Positions 24,996 to 34,683 of a DNA stretch of 64,000 nt are shown here, piece after piece. Within the stretch, counting starts at the first letter, position 1, and every line of letters begins with the position of its first letter. Origin of the DNA: Acidobacteriaceae bacterium (lineage in GTDB: Bacteria; Acidobacteriota; Terriglobia; Terriglobales; Acidobacteriaceae); NCBI GenBank assembly GCA_031296355.1, contig JARLFX010000388.1, positions 150,545-214,544 of the forward strand, read 5' to 3'. Below the pieces are notes generated by a model that made no database searches, had not been told where the DNA came from, and saw nothing but the letters and a program-made list of their open reading frames with translations. Position numbers and translations under genes: made by a program.

Positions 24996-26276
24996 TCAGT
25001 GGATCATATTGATCGTGTCCTGTGTGACGGTATCGAAGGTTGTAACAGCCTTGGAGTTGGCCTCAAAGGCGCGCTGCGCGACGATAAGATCGGCAAACTC
25101 CTGTGAGATGTTGACGTTCGATCCCTCAAGAGCGCTGCTCTCAAGCGTGCCCAGGCCGCCAGAGCCCGGTATGCCAACCGTAGCCGAGCCGCTGGCCACG
25201 GTGGTTGAGTAGTCGCCATCGCCCAGCTTATCCAGCCCCTGGACATTGGTCACGTTTGCAAGTGCGATCTGCCCAACGACGTCTGTATTACCGCTGGCAT
25301 AGACCACCGAAACGGTTCCATCCGAAGCGATCGTAAAGCTGCTGTAGTCGCTCGAAGTGTAGCCGTTCTGGCTGGTGCTGGTGAAGGTGGAGGTGGAGTC
25401 GACCTGGCTGATCGTAGGCGAATTGCTCGAGTCGAGCAGATTCCAGCTAATGTTGAGATCGCTAGCGCCATCGGCTAGCCCTGTAAAGGCAAGCGGAATC
25501 GACGAGATATCTCCCGTTGCCGTGCCCACGGTGGAAGTAACGCCGCCCGTAGTGACCGACGTGAGCACACCGCTGGAATCGAATGTGAGGGTGCCTGTAA
25601 TAGGGGTCGACGTTCCAGACGTGTAGTCGGTGGCCGGAAGCTCCGCCGAATAGCTCCATGTGTTGGCCGCGGTCTGCGTGTACGTGATCGTGACAACATG
25701 CGACTGACCGAGAGAGTCGTACACCGTGACCGTTCCAGGATAGCTTGTGCCCGTGGTGTCCGCAGAGTCGAGATTGCCGGTGAGGCTCAACGTTGTTGTG
25801 GCTTGCGGCTGCTGCACAGTTCCCACCGGAATCGTAATAGCCGTCAGCGCGGAACTCGTGCTGACTGTTCCGTTGGTCGCCGGATAGCCCATTACCGAGA
25901 GGCCGTTTGAGGTGACAAGCTCACCCGCGCTGGTAAGGGTAAAGTTTCCCGCTCGTGTGTATTCATAACCGCCGCTTCCGTTGTCGACAACGAAGAATCC
26001 CTCGTCGCCGGCGATGGCCACATCGGTATCGACTCCTGTCGAACTGATCGATCCGCGAGTGAAATCCGTGGTATTCGTTGAGACCTGCACACCGGCGCCG
26101 ACCTGGATCGGATCTCCGGCCCCCGTATCGCCGTACGCTTGATAGAAGAGGTCGGAGAACTGTGTGGTTTGTGCCTTGAAGGCGGTTGTATTCATGTTCG
26201 CCAGGTTGTTGGCGATCGTGTTCAGTGCGGTTGTGTCGGCTTTAAGGCCTGTCAGCGGAATGGAGAAACTAGCCAT
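24996..26276 (-). CDS. flgE: Flagellar hook protein FlgE
   Basis: 426 residues building the hook. The N-terminal D0 region (SFSIPLTGLKADTTALN, IANNLANMNTTAFK) and the C-terminal region (ISQEFADLIVAQRAFEANSKA) are the conserved coiled-coil ends of rod/hook proteins. The middle is Ser/Thr/Gly-rich, as usual for the surface-exposed hook domains. It is the last gene of the operon, 102 bases after flgD, with a terminator behind it. Confidence 0.95.
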   Translation of the reverse strand: MASFSIPLTGLKADTTALNTIANNLANMNTTAFKAQTTQFSDLFYQAYGDTGAGDPIQVGAGVQVSTNTTDFTRGSISSTGVDTDVAIAGDEGFFVVDNGSGGYEYTRAGNFTLTSAGELVTSNGLSVMGYPATNGTVSTSSALTAITIPVGTVQQPQATTTLSLTGNLDSADTTGTSYPGTVTVYDSLGQSHVVTITYTQTAANTWSYSAELPATDYTSGTSTPITGTLTFDSSGVLTSVTTGGVTSTVGTATGDISSIPLAFTGLADGASDLNISWNLLDSSNSPTISQVDSTSTFTSTSQNGYTSSDYSSFTIASDGTVSVVYASGNTDVVGQIALANVTNVQGLDKLGDGDYSTTVASGSATVGIPGSGGLGTLESSALEGSNVNISQEFADLIVAQRAFEANSKAVTTFDTVTQDTINMIH

Positions 26277-26378
26277 GGAGAGCGCTCCTGTTGTGCATAT
26301 CAGTAGTGGCAGGCCTCGCCGGCCGGCGGTTTCGGGGCCCTGCCCTCAGCATTTCATCGAGGGCTTTGCGTGAATCGA

Positions 26379-26882
26379 TCATGAGCGCGGCGAACTGAGC
26401 GCGGAGGCGACACGCTGCGCGGCAGCGTTAGCCTGCGGGACGTTCAGGTTCCCCGATGTGGTGCGGGAAGCGTTCTGCGCGGCGGAAGTTGCAGTCCCGG
26501 CTGCACTGGATATAGCATTCGCGGCCGCGGATTGCGTGCTGGACGACTGCGCACTGCTGCTGGTGGTTGTTGTAGTCGATCCATACTCATCGGTCAGCGT
26601 CTGGTTGATCGAAATCAACTGCTCCAGGCTGTTCACACCAACCAACTGATTCACGTACTCGTTCGGATCGTTGGTAGCGGTCGGATCCTGATTCTGCAAC
26701 TCCGTCACGAGCAGCGTAAGAAAATCGCTCGCGGTAATCGTGGCAGAACTATCCGTGCTCGAGGTCGAACTGGAACTGGACGATGAACTCGAGTCCGTCG
26801 CAGCTTTCACGGACGAGTTCGCCGTGGACGACAGCAGCGACGACATTGCGGCCTGATGATTCAGAATGCTTGATGTTGCCAT
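26379..26882 (-). CDS. flgD: Flagellar hook-capping protein FlgD (short form)
   Basis: ATG 26882 has GGAGGGGG just upstream; 167 residues result. The core FlgD motif is clear: ITASDFLTLLVTELQNQDP, then EYVNQLVGVNSLEQLISIN. A poly-Ser stretch (about residues 31-48) precedes it, and the rest is low-complexity Ser/Thr/Ala. The C-terminal Tudor/Ig-like domains of enteric FlgD (about 230 residues) are missing, so only the scaffold portion is kept. Position between fliK and flgE fits. Confidence 0.88.
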   Translation of the reverse strand: MATSSILNHQAAMSSLLSSTANSSVKAATDSSSSSSSSSTSSTDSSATITASDFLTLLVTELQNQDPTATNDPNEYVNQLVGVNSLEQLISINQTLTDEYGSTTTTTSSSAQSSSTQSAAANAISSAAGTATSAAQNASRTTSGNLNVPQANAAAQRVASALSSPRS

Positions 26883-26944
26883 ACTCCCCCTCCAAATCAA
26901 GTGCGCGATCAACTACGCGAATTGAGCGCCTGCCCGCGGAACAC

Positions 26945-28813
26945 TTAGGCAAGCACTGAGATATACTGCCCACCGCCCTCAACGCCCGTGGACCATGTTG
27001 CGTCCATGACCGTATCCGTGCGTGAAGACGAAGTTGAAACTGCGCCGACAACTTGCTCGGCGTTGGAACTCCATGTTTGCCGGCTGGAATCCTGGCCGGC
27101 CTGAGAGTTTGTTCCCTGATCCAGGACAAATCCAGAAGAGCCTGCTTCCGGCGAAGCGATCGTCAGTGAGTCCACCGGCGTGCGATGCTCGGCAAGATAG
27201 CTGTTTAAGCTCGCCAAATGCGTTCCGAGAGACTGCGCCGCGTCTTGCGATACAGGCACCACGGTAGCGTGCAGACCGCTGGCATCCTGCTGCGCGCGCA
27301 CACTTACCCATCCCAGCACCGGATCTTGATATCCAGCCTCGGCTGAGTGCGCGTTGGTGCGCGTCCACGTCGGTGCCGATGCCGTATCGGCTGAGTCCAG
27401 AGCCGCGAACGTGGCCTGCGCCGTGCCCTCGCTCCTTCCGCTGACGCTGGAGATCGCCGCAGTTTGGTCGTTGGTCGCATCGCCGTGCGTCGAATTCACG
27501 CCCGTATCGCGCACCATGGACGCAGCCGCGATCTCCGTCCCTGTCGCGGTCGACGCGTTTGTGGCGGCAACGCTGGCGGTCTGAGTCGACGTGGTATGGA
27601 CGCTGGTGTCGTGTGTCGCGCTGCGCGTCAACGTATGCGTGCCAACCGAGGTTGCCACAGTCGCGTCATCCAAGTCCGACGTAGCATCTTGCGCGGAAGA
27701 CGCCTGCACGTTGTTCTCGAGCTGTGCTGAATTTGCTGATACGGTAGACGCGGATGTTGTCGCAGGCTGGGCTGCATGGACGGTGGAACTCGCAGACAAA
27801 GCAGATACCGGTGTCGCAGTCTTTGCTGCCGAAGGCGTCGCAGCCGGCGTCTGCGGCGCTGAAGTTGAGGCGGATTGCGCATCGACCACCACCGTGGCGG
27901 CATCCGTTGTCGATGTTGCCGAACCCACTTGCACGGAACTCGCCACGCCTTGCGATTCTCGTTGCGCTGTGCGTGCTTGAAGCTGCGTGGAAGAGGTTGG
28001 CGCGGATGCCAGCAAGGTCTGCGGCGATGCGACAGAGGCACTTGTGGTCGCGGACACGGCAGCGGCGAATGTCGTTGCGCTTGTGTTCGCGTCCGTGGCT
28101 GCATCTGCACTCAAAGCGGCTGCGGTTGGCGCGGACTCTGCGCTCTGCGCAGCCAGCACTACGGACGCGGAGCTGGCCTCGTCGGTGGAAGATGCAATCG
28201 CCGCAACCTGGCTATCGGAGGATGAGGCAACTGTCGTGGCGTTGCTCTGCGACTGCACCGGCGTTGCCGTTGGCGTTACCGCGACTGCTGCCTGGCTGGC
28301 AAGCTGCGCGGCGAGTGCTGCATTGGAAGCCGTTCCATCGCTCGTGCTCACGGCCTGCGTCGAAACATCTTTGTTCTTATCTCCATCCGCTGCTGCCTGC
28401 TTCTTGCTGCCGCGCGCTGCGGACGCATCTGTCTTCTGAAGCACGGTGAGTGAATCGACCTGTTCCGTGTCCGTCGTCGCCAAAGATGCTGCCTTTGCGG
28501 ATGTCGCCGCCGAGGATGCATTTGCGCCACTGGCCGTCAGCGACGCGTCAAGCGCGGCTGCGGTCGCATCGCCGCCCTCTTCAGCGGCCGTTGATGAGTG
28601 AATTCCCATGGAGGCCAGCAGCGTCTTCCAGGCAGCGGCAGCTCCGTCTACAACTTTCGACTGCGACGACGATGTGGATGTGGATGCAGAGGCCGTCGTC
28701 GATTGTTCTGCACCAACGGATTCATCCGTCACGGAGCTGGAAGCCGCACCTGCACCTTGAGCAGAAATGAGTTGAGCAGTACCCGCCACCGCGACTCCAG
28801 GAACCATTGTCAT
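26945..28813 (-). CDS. fliK: Flagellar hook-length control protein FliK (Ala/Ser/Thr-rich)
   Basis: About 622 residues, if ATG 28813 (MTMVPGVAVAG) is the start; the frame is open to TTG 28894 and no candidate has a good ribosome-binding site. Most of the protein is an extreme Ala/Ser/Thr/Val-rich linker, as expected of the flexible ruler. A FliK C-terminal (Flg_hook) domain appears near the end: DPVLGWVSVRAQQDASGLHATVVPVS and LNSYLAEHRTPVDSL. Assignment rests on this domain and on position between fliJ and flgD. Confidence 0.8.
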   Translation of the reverse strand: MTMVPGVAVAGTAQLISAQGAGAASSSVTDESVGAEQSTTASASTSTSSSQSKVVDGAAAAWKTLLASMGIHSSTAAEEGGDATAAALDASLTASGANASSAATSAKAASLATTDTEQVDSLTVLQKTDASAARGSKKQAAADGDKNKDVSTQAVSTSDGTASNAALAAQLASQAAVAVTPTATPVQSQSNATTVASSSDSQVAAIASSTDEASSASVVLAAQSAESAPTAAALSADAATDANTSATTFAAAVSATTSASVASPQTLLASAPTSSTQLQARTAQRESQGVASSVQVGSATSTTDAATVVVDAQSASTSAPQTPAATPSAAKTATPVSALSASSTVHAAQPATTSASTVSANSAQLENNVQASSAQDATSDLDDATVATSVGTHTLTRSATHDTSVHTTSTQTASVAATNASTATGTEIAAASMVRDTGVNSTHGDATNDQTAAISSVSGRSEGTAQATFAALDSADTASAPTWTRTNAHSAEAGYQDPVLGWVSVRAQQDASGLHATVVPVSQDAAQSLGTHLASLNSYLAEHRTPVDSLTIASPEAGSSGFVLDQGTNSQAGQDSSRQTWSSNAEQVVGAVSTSSSRTDTVMDATWSTGVEGGGQYISVLA

Positions 28814-28951
28814 GTTGGAATGAAGTAGCAGCCTGTTTGCCAAACAACGGAGAGCCATCCTTAGAGCGATGTCAGAATGCCCACCCGAAGGCAACCTTGC
28901 GAAACGCTCCGCGCGTCGGGAGATGCATGGATCCTGATGACTTAGGGCATA

Positions 28952-29389
28952 TCAGTGTTTGCGCGCAGCACGCGCGCGGTGCCAGTCGTCCAAGTTCTGC
29001 TGCCCCTTGCGAAGATCCTCCAGCCGGTCGCGCGCCTCGGCTTCCTCGATTAGCGTCTCTGCTTGCCTGCGTTCAACGCGCACCGACAGATACGCCTTGC
29101 GCAGATCGTTCACGCGCTGTAGAGCTTCTTCCACACTTGCTTCCAGCCAATCGGCGCGGCGTTGCGCGGCGCGCATCTCTTCGATTCCGGCGGCGCGATC
29201 CGCCACTTCGCCAGTTTGCACGCTGGCGATGATCAGACGGCGGCCTTCGCGGCCACGCTCTCGTGCGCCCTGTTGCGCGGCTTGCAGCACATGCAGATCG
29301 GAGAGCGCCGCTTCCAGCGCGAGCCGTTGTTGCTCTTCTTCAAGCTCGCGCACCCGGCGCAGACGGCGTAGAACGCGCGAGACAGCCAT
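28952..29389 (-). CDS. fliJ: Flagellar export chaperone FliJ-like coiled-coil protein
   Basis: 145 residues, almost entirely charged alpha helix rich in Arg, Glu, Gln and Ala: an antiparallel coiled coil as in FliJ. It starts three bases after the fliI stop, the conserved place of fliJ, and has the usual length. Sequence identity across this family is low, so the call leans on context. Confidence 0.82.
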   Translation of the reverse strand: MAVSRVLRRLRRVRELEEEQQRLALEAALSDLHVLQAAQQGARERGREGRRLIIASVQTGEVADRAAGIEEMRAAQRRADWLEASVEEALQRVNDLRKAYLSVRVERRQAETLIEEAEARDRLEDLRKGQQNLDDWHRARAARKH

Positions 29390-29392
29390 GCG

Positions 29393-30706
29393 CTACACCT
29401 CGGCGGCAAGCGCTGCCAACCGCTGCAGGGCATCCTCGTAGCTTACGTGCTCGGACGCAGACTGCGTGAGGTAACCGCGCAGCGCGTTGCGCGCGCGCAG
29501 AGCGCGATCCAGATCCGGGTCCGATCCTGCTTTGTAGGCGCCGATCCTCACCAGATCTTCGGAACGCGCATAGACAGCCATGAGACGGCGCAGCAGCGCG
29601 GCCTGCTCTCCGTGCTCGGGACGCACCACGGAGGGCATCAGGCGGCTGATCGAATCGAGGATCTCGATGGGTGGATACCAACCTTCGGCGGCAAGCGCGC
29701 GAGACAGAACGACGTGACCGTCCAGCAAGGATCGAACCGCGTCGACAAGTGGATCCTGCTGATCGTCGCCCTCCATCAAGACGGTGTAGAACGCCGTAAT
29801 GGAACCAACGGGAAAGCTGCCTGTCCGTTCAATAAGCTTGGCCAGACGCGTGAAGACGGAGGGCGTGTAGCCTTTCGCCGTCGGCGGCTCACCGGCGGCG
29901 AGACCGATCTCTCGCGCGGCCATGGCAAAGCGTGTGAGTGAGTCGAGAACAAGCAATACGTGCTTTCCCTGCCCTGCGAAATACTCGGCGACGGTGGTGG
30001 CCGCAAGTGCGGCTCTCATGCGCATCACCGGCGATTGATCGGAGGTGGAAACGAGAACGACCGAGCGCGTGCGGCCCTCCGCGCCCAGCGCGTCTTCAAG
30101 GAACTCTCCCACTTCGCGGCCGCGCTCCCCCACCAGACCAACCACGTTCACGTCGGCCTCCGTATTGCGGGTCATCATGCCGATCAGCGTGCTCTTGCCG
30201 ACGCCGGAACCGCCGAAGATACCGACACGCTGCCCGCGGCCCACCGTGAGCATTCCGTCCAGTGCGCGAATGCCGGTACCGAGAGGCGTGCGAATCGGCA
30301 CGCGCTCCAGAGGCGAGCGTACCGTGCCATCCAACGTACGGGTCTCCGCCGTGATGGGAGCCTGGCCGCCATCGATGGGATCGCCGGTTGCATTCAGCAC
30401 TCGACCCATCAGCCCGGGGCCGACTTCGATCTCCGGATGCACACCGAGAGCAGCAACCGTGTCGCCGAAGCGAATGCCCTCCGTGGTTTCAACCGGCATG
30501 GACAGCACGTTGGTGCCGCGGAAGCCGATGACCTCGGCGGCATGGGCAATGCCGAAGCGATCGAGAATCTCGCAGCACTCGCCGACCGAGGCGAGCGGAC
30601 CGGAAGATTCGACCGTCTGCCCGACCGACTCCATCACCTGGCCGCACCATCGCCACGGCTGCGTGCGCTGTACACGCGCAAAGTAGCGCCCAAGAACTTG
30701 ACTCAT
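29393..30706 (-). CDS. fliI: Flagellum-specific ATPase FliI
   Basis: 437 residues from ATG 30706, which overlaps the fliH stop (ATGA). Walker A is GGSGVGKST; GERGREVGEFLED and VLLVLDSLTRFAMAAREIG are type III export ATPase signatures close to F1-beta. It energises the flagellar type III export gate together with FliH and FliJ, both encoded next to it. Located at the cytoplasmic base of the motor. Confidence 0.96.
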   Translation of the reverse strand: MSQVLGRYFARVQRTQPWRWCGQVMESVGQTVESSGPLASVGECCEILDRFGIAHAAEVIGFRGTNVLSMPVETTEGIRFGDTVAALGVHPEIEVGPGLMGRVLNATGDPIDGGQAPITAETRTLDGTVRSPLERVPIRTPLGTGIRALDGMLTVGRGQRVGIFGGSGVGKSTLIGMMTRNTEADVNVVGLVGERGREVGEFLEDALGAEGRTRSVVLVSTSDQSPVMRMRAALAATTVAEYFAGQGKHVLLVLDSLTRFAMAAREIGLAAGEPPTAKGYTPSVFTRLAKLIERTGSFPVGSITAFYTVLMEGDDQQDPLVDAVRSLLDGHVVLSRALAAEGWYPPIEILDSISRLMPSVVRPEHGEQAALLRRLMAVYARSEDLVRIGAYKAGSDPDLDRALRARNALRGYLTQSASEHVSYEDALQRLAALAAEV

Positions 30707-31437
30707 GCTGTTTGCTCGCCGGAGGTTTTTCCGGTAGCGCCCGCGGAGACAGAACGCTGTCCGGCGCGATCGAAGAAGCCACGCTCGATCTCGGAAAGCT
30801 GCGAACGAATGCCAAGGTCGACGGTGCCGACCGTGGTCTCGATCATGCAGTCGCCCATGCGCATCCCTTCGCCTGCCTCGACGACTGGTTTGACCGTGAG
30901 ATTGGGAAGATGCGCAATGGACTCGCGCCACAGATCCAGCTCGGCAGCGGGCACGAGCAGTTTGACTGCGGTCGAGTTGGAGAGTTGCCCTAGCGCAACG
31001 CGCACGGCTCCCGTCAACAGCAGCGGGTCCATCTGCGCTTCGCGGCGCAGGATGCGTGCGGCAACAGCCAGAGCGAGTGAAACCACCTCATGCTCGATCG
31101 ACTGAAGGTAACGCTCGCGATCTTCCGCGAAACGCTGCACAAGCTCGGCCACCTGTTCGGCGCGCCGCCTATCATCGGCCGCGCGCGCACCGGCAAGAGC
31201 TTCGCGCTCGGCCTGACGGCCTTCCTGCACGCCCTGCTGCCGTCCCGCCTCGAAACCGTGCCGCACCTGCTCGGCTGTCTCCAGTTCCAATTGTTGACGC
31301 AGGGCTGCTTCATTGTTGGAAGCTTCGCGATGCGGGCTTGACTCCGCGGAACCAAATCCATCCCATTCGGGCAATCCCAGAGCGTCGCTCTCCGCGTATT
31401 GAAAGAGTTCGACGGACTTGACGGTTTCTACGTTCAT
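30703..31437 (-). CDS. fliH: Flagellar assembly protein FliH
   Basis: 244 residues. The N-terminal half is Glu/Gln/Arg/Ala-rich coiled coil (GFEAGRQQGVQEGRQAEREAL); the C-terminal domain (VVSLALAVAARILRREA, GDCMIETTVGTVDLGIRSQL) is the FliI-binding part shared with V-ATPase subunit E. It regulates and recruits FliI. Overlaps fliI by four bases. Confidence 0.92.
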   Translation of the reverse strand: MNVETVKSVELFQYAESDALGLPEWDGFGSAESSPHREASNNEAALRQQLELETAEQVRHGFEAGRQQGVQEGRQAEREALAGARAADDRRRAEQVAELVQRFAEDRERYLQSIEHEVVSLALAVAARILRREAQMDPLLLTGAVRVALGQLSNSTAVKLLVPAAELDLWRESIAHLPNLTVKPVVEAGEGMRMGDCMIETTVGTVDLGIRSQLSEIERGFFDRAGQRSVSAGATGKTSGEQTA

Positions 31438-31491
31438 CGCACACCCCGCATTCGTTGTGGCCTGCCCTGGCCGCTACGCACGATCCATTGC

Positions 31492-32532
31492 TCAGGCCAG
31501 CATCTCGTCGCCTGTTTCCAGCTTGAGGATCACCTTGCCCTCCGACTCCAGTCTGCGAGCCAGATTGAGGATTTCCTGCTGAGCGGTGGCAACCTCGCGT
31601 GAGCGCACCGGTCCCAGCACTTCCATGTCTTCCTTGAGCATCTCGACGGCGCGCGAGCTCATCGCCTTGAATATCTGCGCGCGCAGCTCTTCGTTGGCTC
31701 CGCGCAACGCCAGCGCCAACTGCCGCTTGTCGACGCCGGAGACAATCTCGCGAATCGATGCGGGAGGCACGGTCACCAGATCCTCGAAGGTGAACATCAG
31801 GTTGCGAATCGCAAGCGCGAGTTCGGGCTGAGCTTCCTCGATCGTCTCAAGAATCTTTTTCGACTCCTCGGCGTTGAGGCGATTCAGCAGATCCGCAACC
31901 GCCTTGAAGCCGGAGTAGCTCTTGCGCGCCGTGTCGCCGACGCTCTCCAGACGGCGATGCAGAATGTGCGCAACCTTCTGCGCCATCTCCGGAGAGAACT
32001 GGCGCATCTCCGCCAGGCGCTGCACCGAGACGACCTTGTGCTCCTCGCTCAAATTGTCGAGCACCAGCGAGGCGCGGCGCGGATCGAGGTGGGCAAGCAC
32101 CAGCGCAATGGTTTGCGGATGCTCCGAGTCGAGCAGCTTGCCGAGCTGCTGCGGATCGGTGCGCTGCAACTGCGCCAGGTTGCCTTGCGCCTCCTCCTGC
32201 GAGCGTTTCACGAGCGCCAGCATGTCTTCGGCGCGTTCCTTGCCGAAGGTCTCGATCAACAGACGGCTTGCATAGTCCAGGCCGCCATGCACCATCACGT
32301 TCTGCGTCTCGAGCAGTTCCCAGAACTCTTCCACGACCTCGGCTGTGATTTCGGGTGAGACGCCGCGCAGTTCGGCCAGTTCCTCGGTCAGCCGCTGCAC
32401 ATCGGACTCCGGCAACGTGCGCAGAATCTCCTTGGCGATCCCCTCCCCAACGGCCACGAGCAGAATCGCGGCTTTGCGAGTTCCGCTCATTGATGCGGAG
32501 GCTCTGCGTCTCTCGTTGTCGTTCTCGGCCAA
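31492..32532 (-). CDS. fliG: Flagellar motor switch protein FliG
   Basis: I favour TTG 32532, with AGGAG eight bases upstream, giving 346 residues; ATG 32565 is possible but lacks such a site. The FliG N-domain starts at TRKAAILLVAVGEG; the middle motif EHPQTIALVLAHLDP and C-terminal charged helix (LALRGANEELRAQIFKAMSSRA) that meets the stator are present. It sits on FliF as part of the C-ring. Next to fliF as usual. Confidence 0.95.
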   Translation of the reverse strand: MAENDNERRRASASMSGTRKAAILLVAVGEGIAKEILRTLPESDVQRLTEELAELRGVSPEITAEVVEEFWELLETQNVMVHGGLDYASRLLIETFGKERAEDMLALVKRSQEEAQGNLAQLQRTDPQQLGKLLDSEHPQTIALVLAHLDPRRASLVLDNLSEEHKVVSVQRLAEMRQFSPEMAQKVAHILHRRLESVGDTARKSYSGFKAVADLLNRLNAEESKKILETIEEAQPELALAIRNLMFTFEDLVTVPPASIREIVSGVDKRQLALALRGANEELRAQIFKAMSSRAVEMLKEDMEVLGPVRSREVATAQQEILNLARRLESEGKVILKLETGDEMLA

Positions 32533-32589
32533 CGTCTCGTCTCCTATGCGCTCGTGCGGCAACATGCGCCGATGCCGCAGGCGCGTTGT

Positions 32590-34263
32590 TTAATCGGTGT
32601 GCAGCCAGCTTTGCAGCAGTCGCGAACTCTGCGTAGGTTCCTGCTTGAGGTGCGCGGTGACCTGATCGAAAATCTCCTGCGCGCGAATGCGTTCCGGATC
32701 GAGCGCAGGCGCTTCGAGAATCGGCATTGCCGGTTGCGCAGGCACCGCCGGCAATTCCTTGGCGTCCTTGTCGCCGGCACCTTTCTTGCCTTTCTTCGCC
32801 TGTTTCTCGGGGATTCCACGCGCGCGCCGCACAGCCGGCCGCACGCCGAGCATGAGCACCAGCAACAAACCCAGAAGCAGCGCTGCATACTTGATCAATT
32901 CGGGCGATCCAACCACTACGCTCCACACCTTGGCAGGCAACGATGGCGGGGTCGCCGCGCGATTGCCGTCGAAAGCGATGTCCTGCACGGTCACCACGTC
33001 GCCGCGCTGCTGATCGTAACCGATCGACGCCTGCGCGAGCGCGGTGAGGTTGCGCAGCGCATCGGGCGACCACGGCTGATACTGCGCCGGCGAGTTTTTG
33101 GTGGCCGCGCGCAATAGCCGATCGTTGACGACGATGGCCGCCGTCATGCGGCGTACGCGGCCCGGCTGCACCACCGAGTGCTTCACGGTCTTCGATACGC
33201 CGTAGGTTCCTGCCTCGGAGCTGGAAGTCTCCGGCCCGCTCGTCAGCTTCGGATACACCGGAAGCTGTTGCGCATTGGTATTCGGCGCATTCGATGCGGC
33301 TCCGGGAACGCCCGCGGCGACCGGCTGCTGCCCGACCGTTTGCTGCGCACGCTGCATGGTCAGCGTGGCCGACTGGTCGGGATCGTAGGTCTCATCGGTC
33401 TGGTCGGTAGCGGCCTGGTCGTAGTCGAGCGCGACGGAGACGCGCACATTGCCCGCGCCGGTGACCGGCTCCAGGGTCGAGGCGATCTTCTGCTCCAGCA
33501 CCTGCTCGGCGCTCAGACGCAATGCCTCGTCGGTCTTCGGTCCCAGTTGCAGACGACCAGCCGCATCCACCAGCACCACGCGATCCGGCGACAAGCCATC
33601 GACCGCCGAGGCCACCAGGTTGCGGATCGATTCCGCTTCGCCATCGGCCAGACCGGCATGGCGCAGCTTGAGGACCACCGACGCTTTCGCGGGCCGCGCC
33701 TCGTCGCGAAACAGCGAGTCGTGCGGAAGCACCAGATCCACGCGCGCCGATTCGATATCGCTGAGCGTGCCGATGGTGTGCTCGAGTTCCCCTTCCAGGG
33801 CGCGCTGATAGTTCACGCGCTCATCGAACTCCGAGCCTACCCAGTTTGGCTTGTCGAAGAGTTCGAAGCCCAGCTTGCCGCTCTTCACCGCGCCCTTGGC
33901 CGCCGTGGCCAGACGCGCCTTGTCGAGCTGCGTCGAGGGCACCAGCAGCGACGTGCCGTTTTCAGCGACCTGGTAAGGAATCTGCGCCTGGTTCAGCGTG
34001 ATGGCCATCTGCCGCGCTTCGTCCGGCTCCATGCCGCCGTAGAGCGTGCGCCAGTCCGTGCGCAGGCCATACCAGGCAAGAGCGATGAGCAGAGCGGCGA
34101 GCATTCCCGCCGAGGCCATGGCCCAGCGGCGCTGCCCGGCCTGTAGTCCGGCCCAGTGCACGCGAGCGCGCGTCCATGCCGCTTGCAGCCCGGCGGTGAG
34201 CTGGTTGGCAGCCCCAGCCGCTGGCGGCGGGGTCTTCTCCATCTGTGTCGTTGTCGTAGCCAT
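32590..34263 (-). CDS. fliF: Flagellar MS-ring protein FliF
   Basis: 557 residues with an N-terminal membrane helix (AMASAGMLAALLIALAWYGL) and a second near residue 440-465 (LIKYAALLLGLLLVLMLGV). YscJ-like ring-building domains between them include YGGMEPDEARQMAITLNQ and GLSPDRVVLVDAAGRL. A Lys/Ala-rich cytoplasmic tail would bind FliG. It nucleates flagellar assembly in the inner membrane. Confidence 0.96.
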   Translation of the reverse strand: MATTTTQMEKTPPPAAGAANQLTAGLQAAWTRARVHWAGLQAGQRRWAMASAGMLAALLIALAWYGLRTDWRTLYGGMEPDEARQMAITLNQAQIPYQVAENGTSLLVPSTQLDKARLATAAKGAVKSGKLGFELFDKPNWVGSEFDERVNYQRALEGELEHTIGTLSDIESARVDLVLPHDSLFRDEARPAKASVVLKLRHAGLADGEAESIRNLVASAVDGLSPDRVVLVDAAGRLQLGPKTDEALRLSAEQVLEQKIASTLEPVTGAGNVRVSVALDYDQAATDQTDETYDPDQSATLTMQRAQQTVGQQPVAAGVPGAASNAPNTNAQQLPVYPKLTSGPETSSSEAGTYGVSKTVKHSVVQPGRVRRMTAAIVVNDRLLRAATKNSPAQYQPWSPDALRNLTALAQASIGYDQQRGDVVTVQDIAFDGNRAATPPSLPAKVWSVVVGSPELIKYAALLLGLLLVLMLGVRPAVRRARGIPEKQAKKGKKGAGDKDAKELPAVPAQPAMPILEAPALDPERIRAQEIFDQVTAHLKQEPTQSSRLLQSWLHTD

Positions 34264-34289
34264 CGTTCCGGTCGATCAGAGACTTCCTG

Positions 34290-34604
34290 TTAGAACTGCA
34301 TTCCCATGACGCTCTGATACGCCTGGACAGCCTTGTTCCGCACAGACAGAGCCAGCTCGAAGGCCATCGACGCCTTCTGCGTGGCGATCATCGCCTGATG
34401 CACGTCGACACCCGTACCGGTCATCAACCCATCGACCGCGGTGCGCGCTTGCGTTTCCAACGTGTCGACTTGACCGACGGCATCGCTCAGCAAATCGCCG
34501 AAGGGCGTAGCGGCGGCCGTCGCGCCTGAACTGAAGACGCTCTGCGTTTGTGTCGCGCTTGCGGCGGTGCTTGCCGCCGAAGTAATTGCGGAAATCCCAC
34601 TCAT
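34290..34604 (-). CDS. fliE: Flagellar hook-basal body protein FliE
   Basis: 104 residues from ATG 34604, placed by GGAGGGG upstream. The C-terminal half has the FliE pattern: DVHQAMIATQKASMAFELALSVRNKAVQAYQSVMGMQF in segments. It joins the MS ring to the rod and opens the export gate. Located between flgC and fliF, as in most flagellar operons. Confidence 0.92.
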   Translation of the reverse strand: MSGISAITSAASTAASATQTQSVFSSGATAAATPFGDLLSDAVGQVDTLETQARTAVDGLMTGTGVDVHQAMIATQKASMAFELALSVRNKAVQAYQSVMGMQF

Positions 34605-34683
34605 AACCGTCTGCCCCTCCACGAGCTGCCTGCTGTTTGGCAACGGAGCCTGCTTCTATCTTCAAGTTCAACCAAGGCTGTTG

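Noticed and set aside
31847..33073. 408-codon minus-strand frame over fliF/fliG
   Set aside because: Out of frame with both flagellar genes, Arg/Gly/Ala-rich, no motifs.
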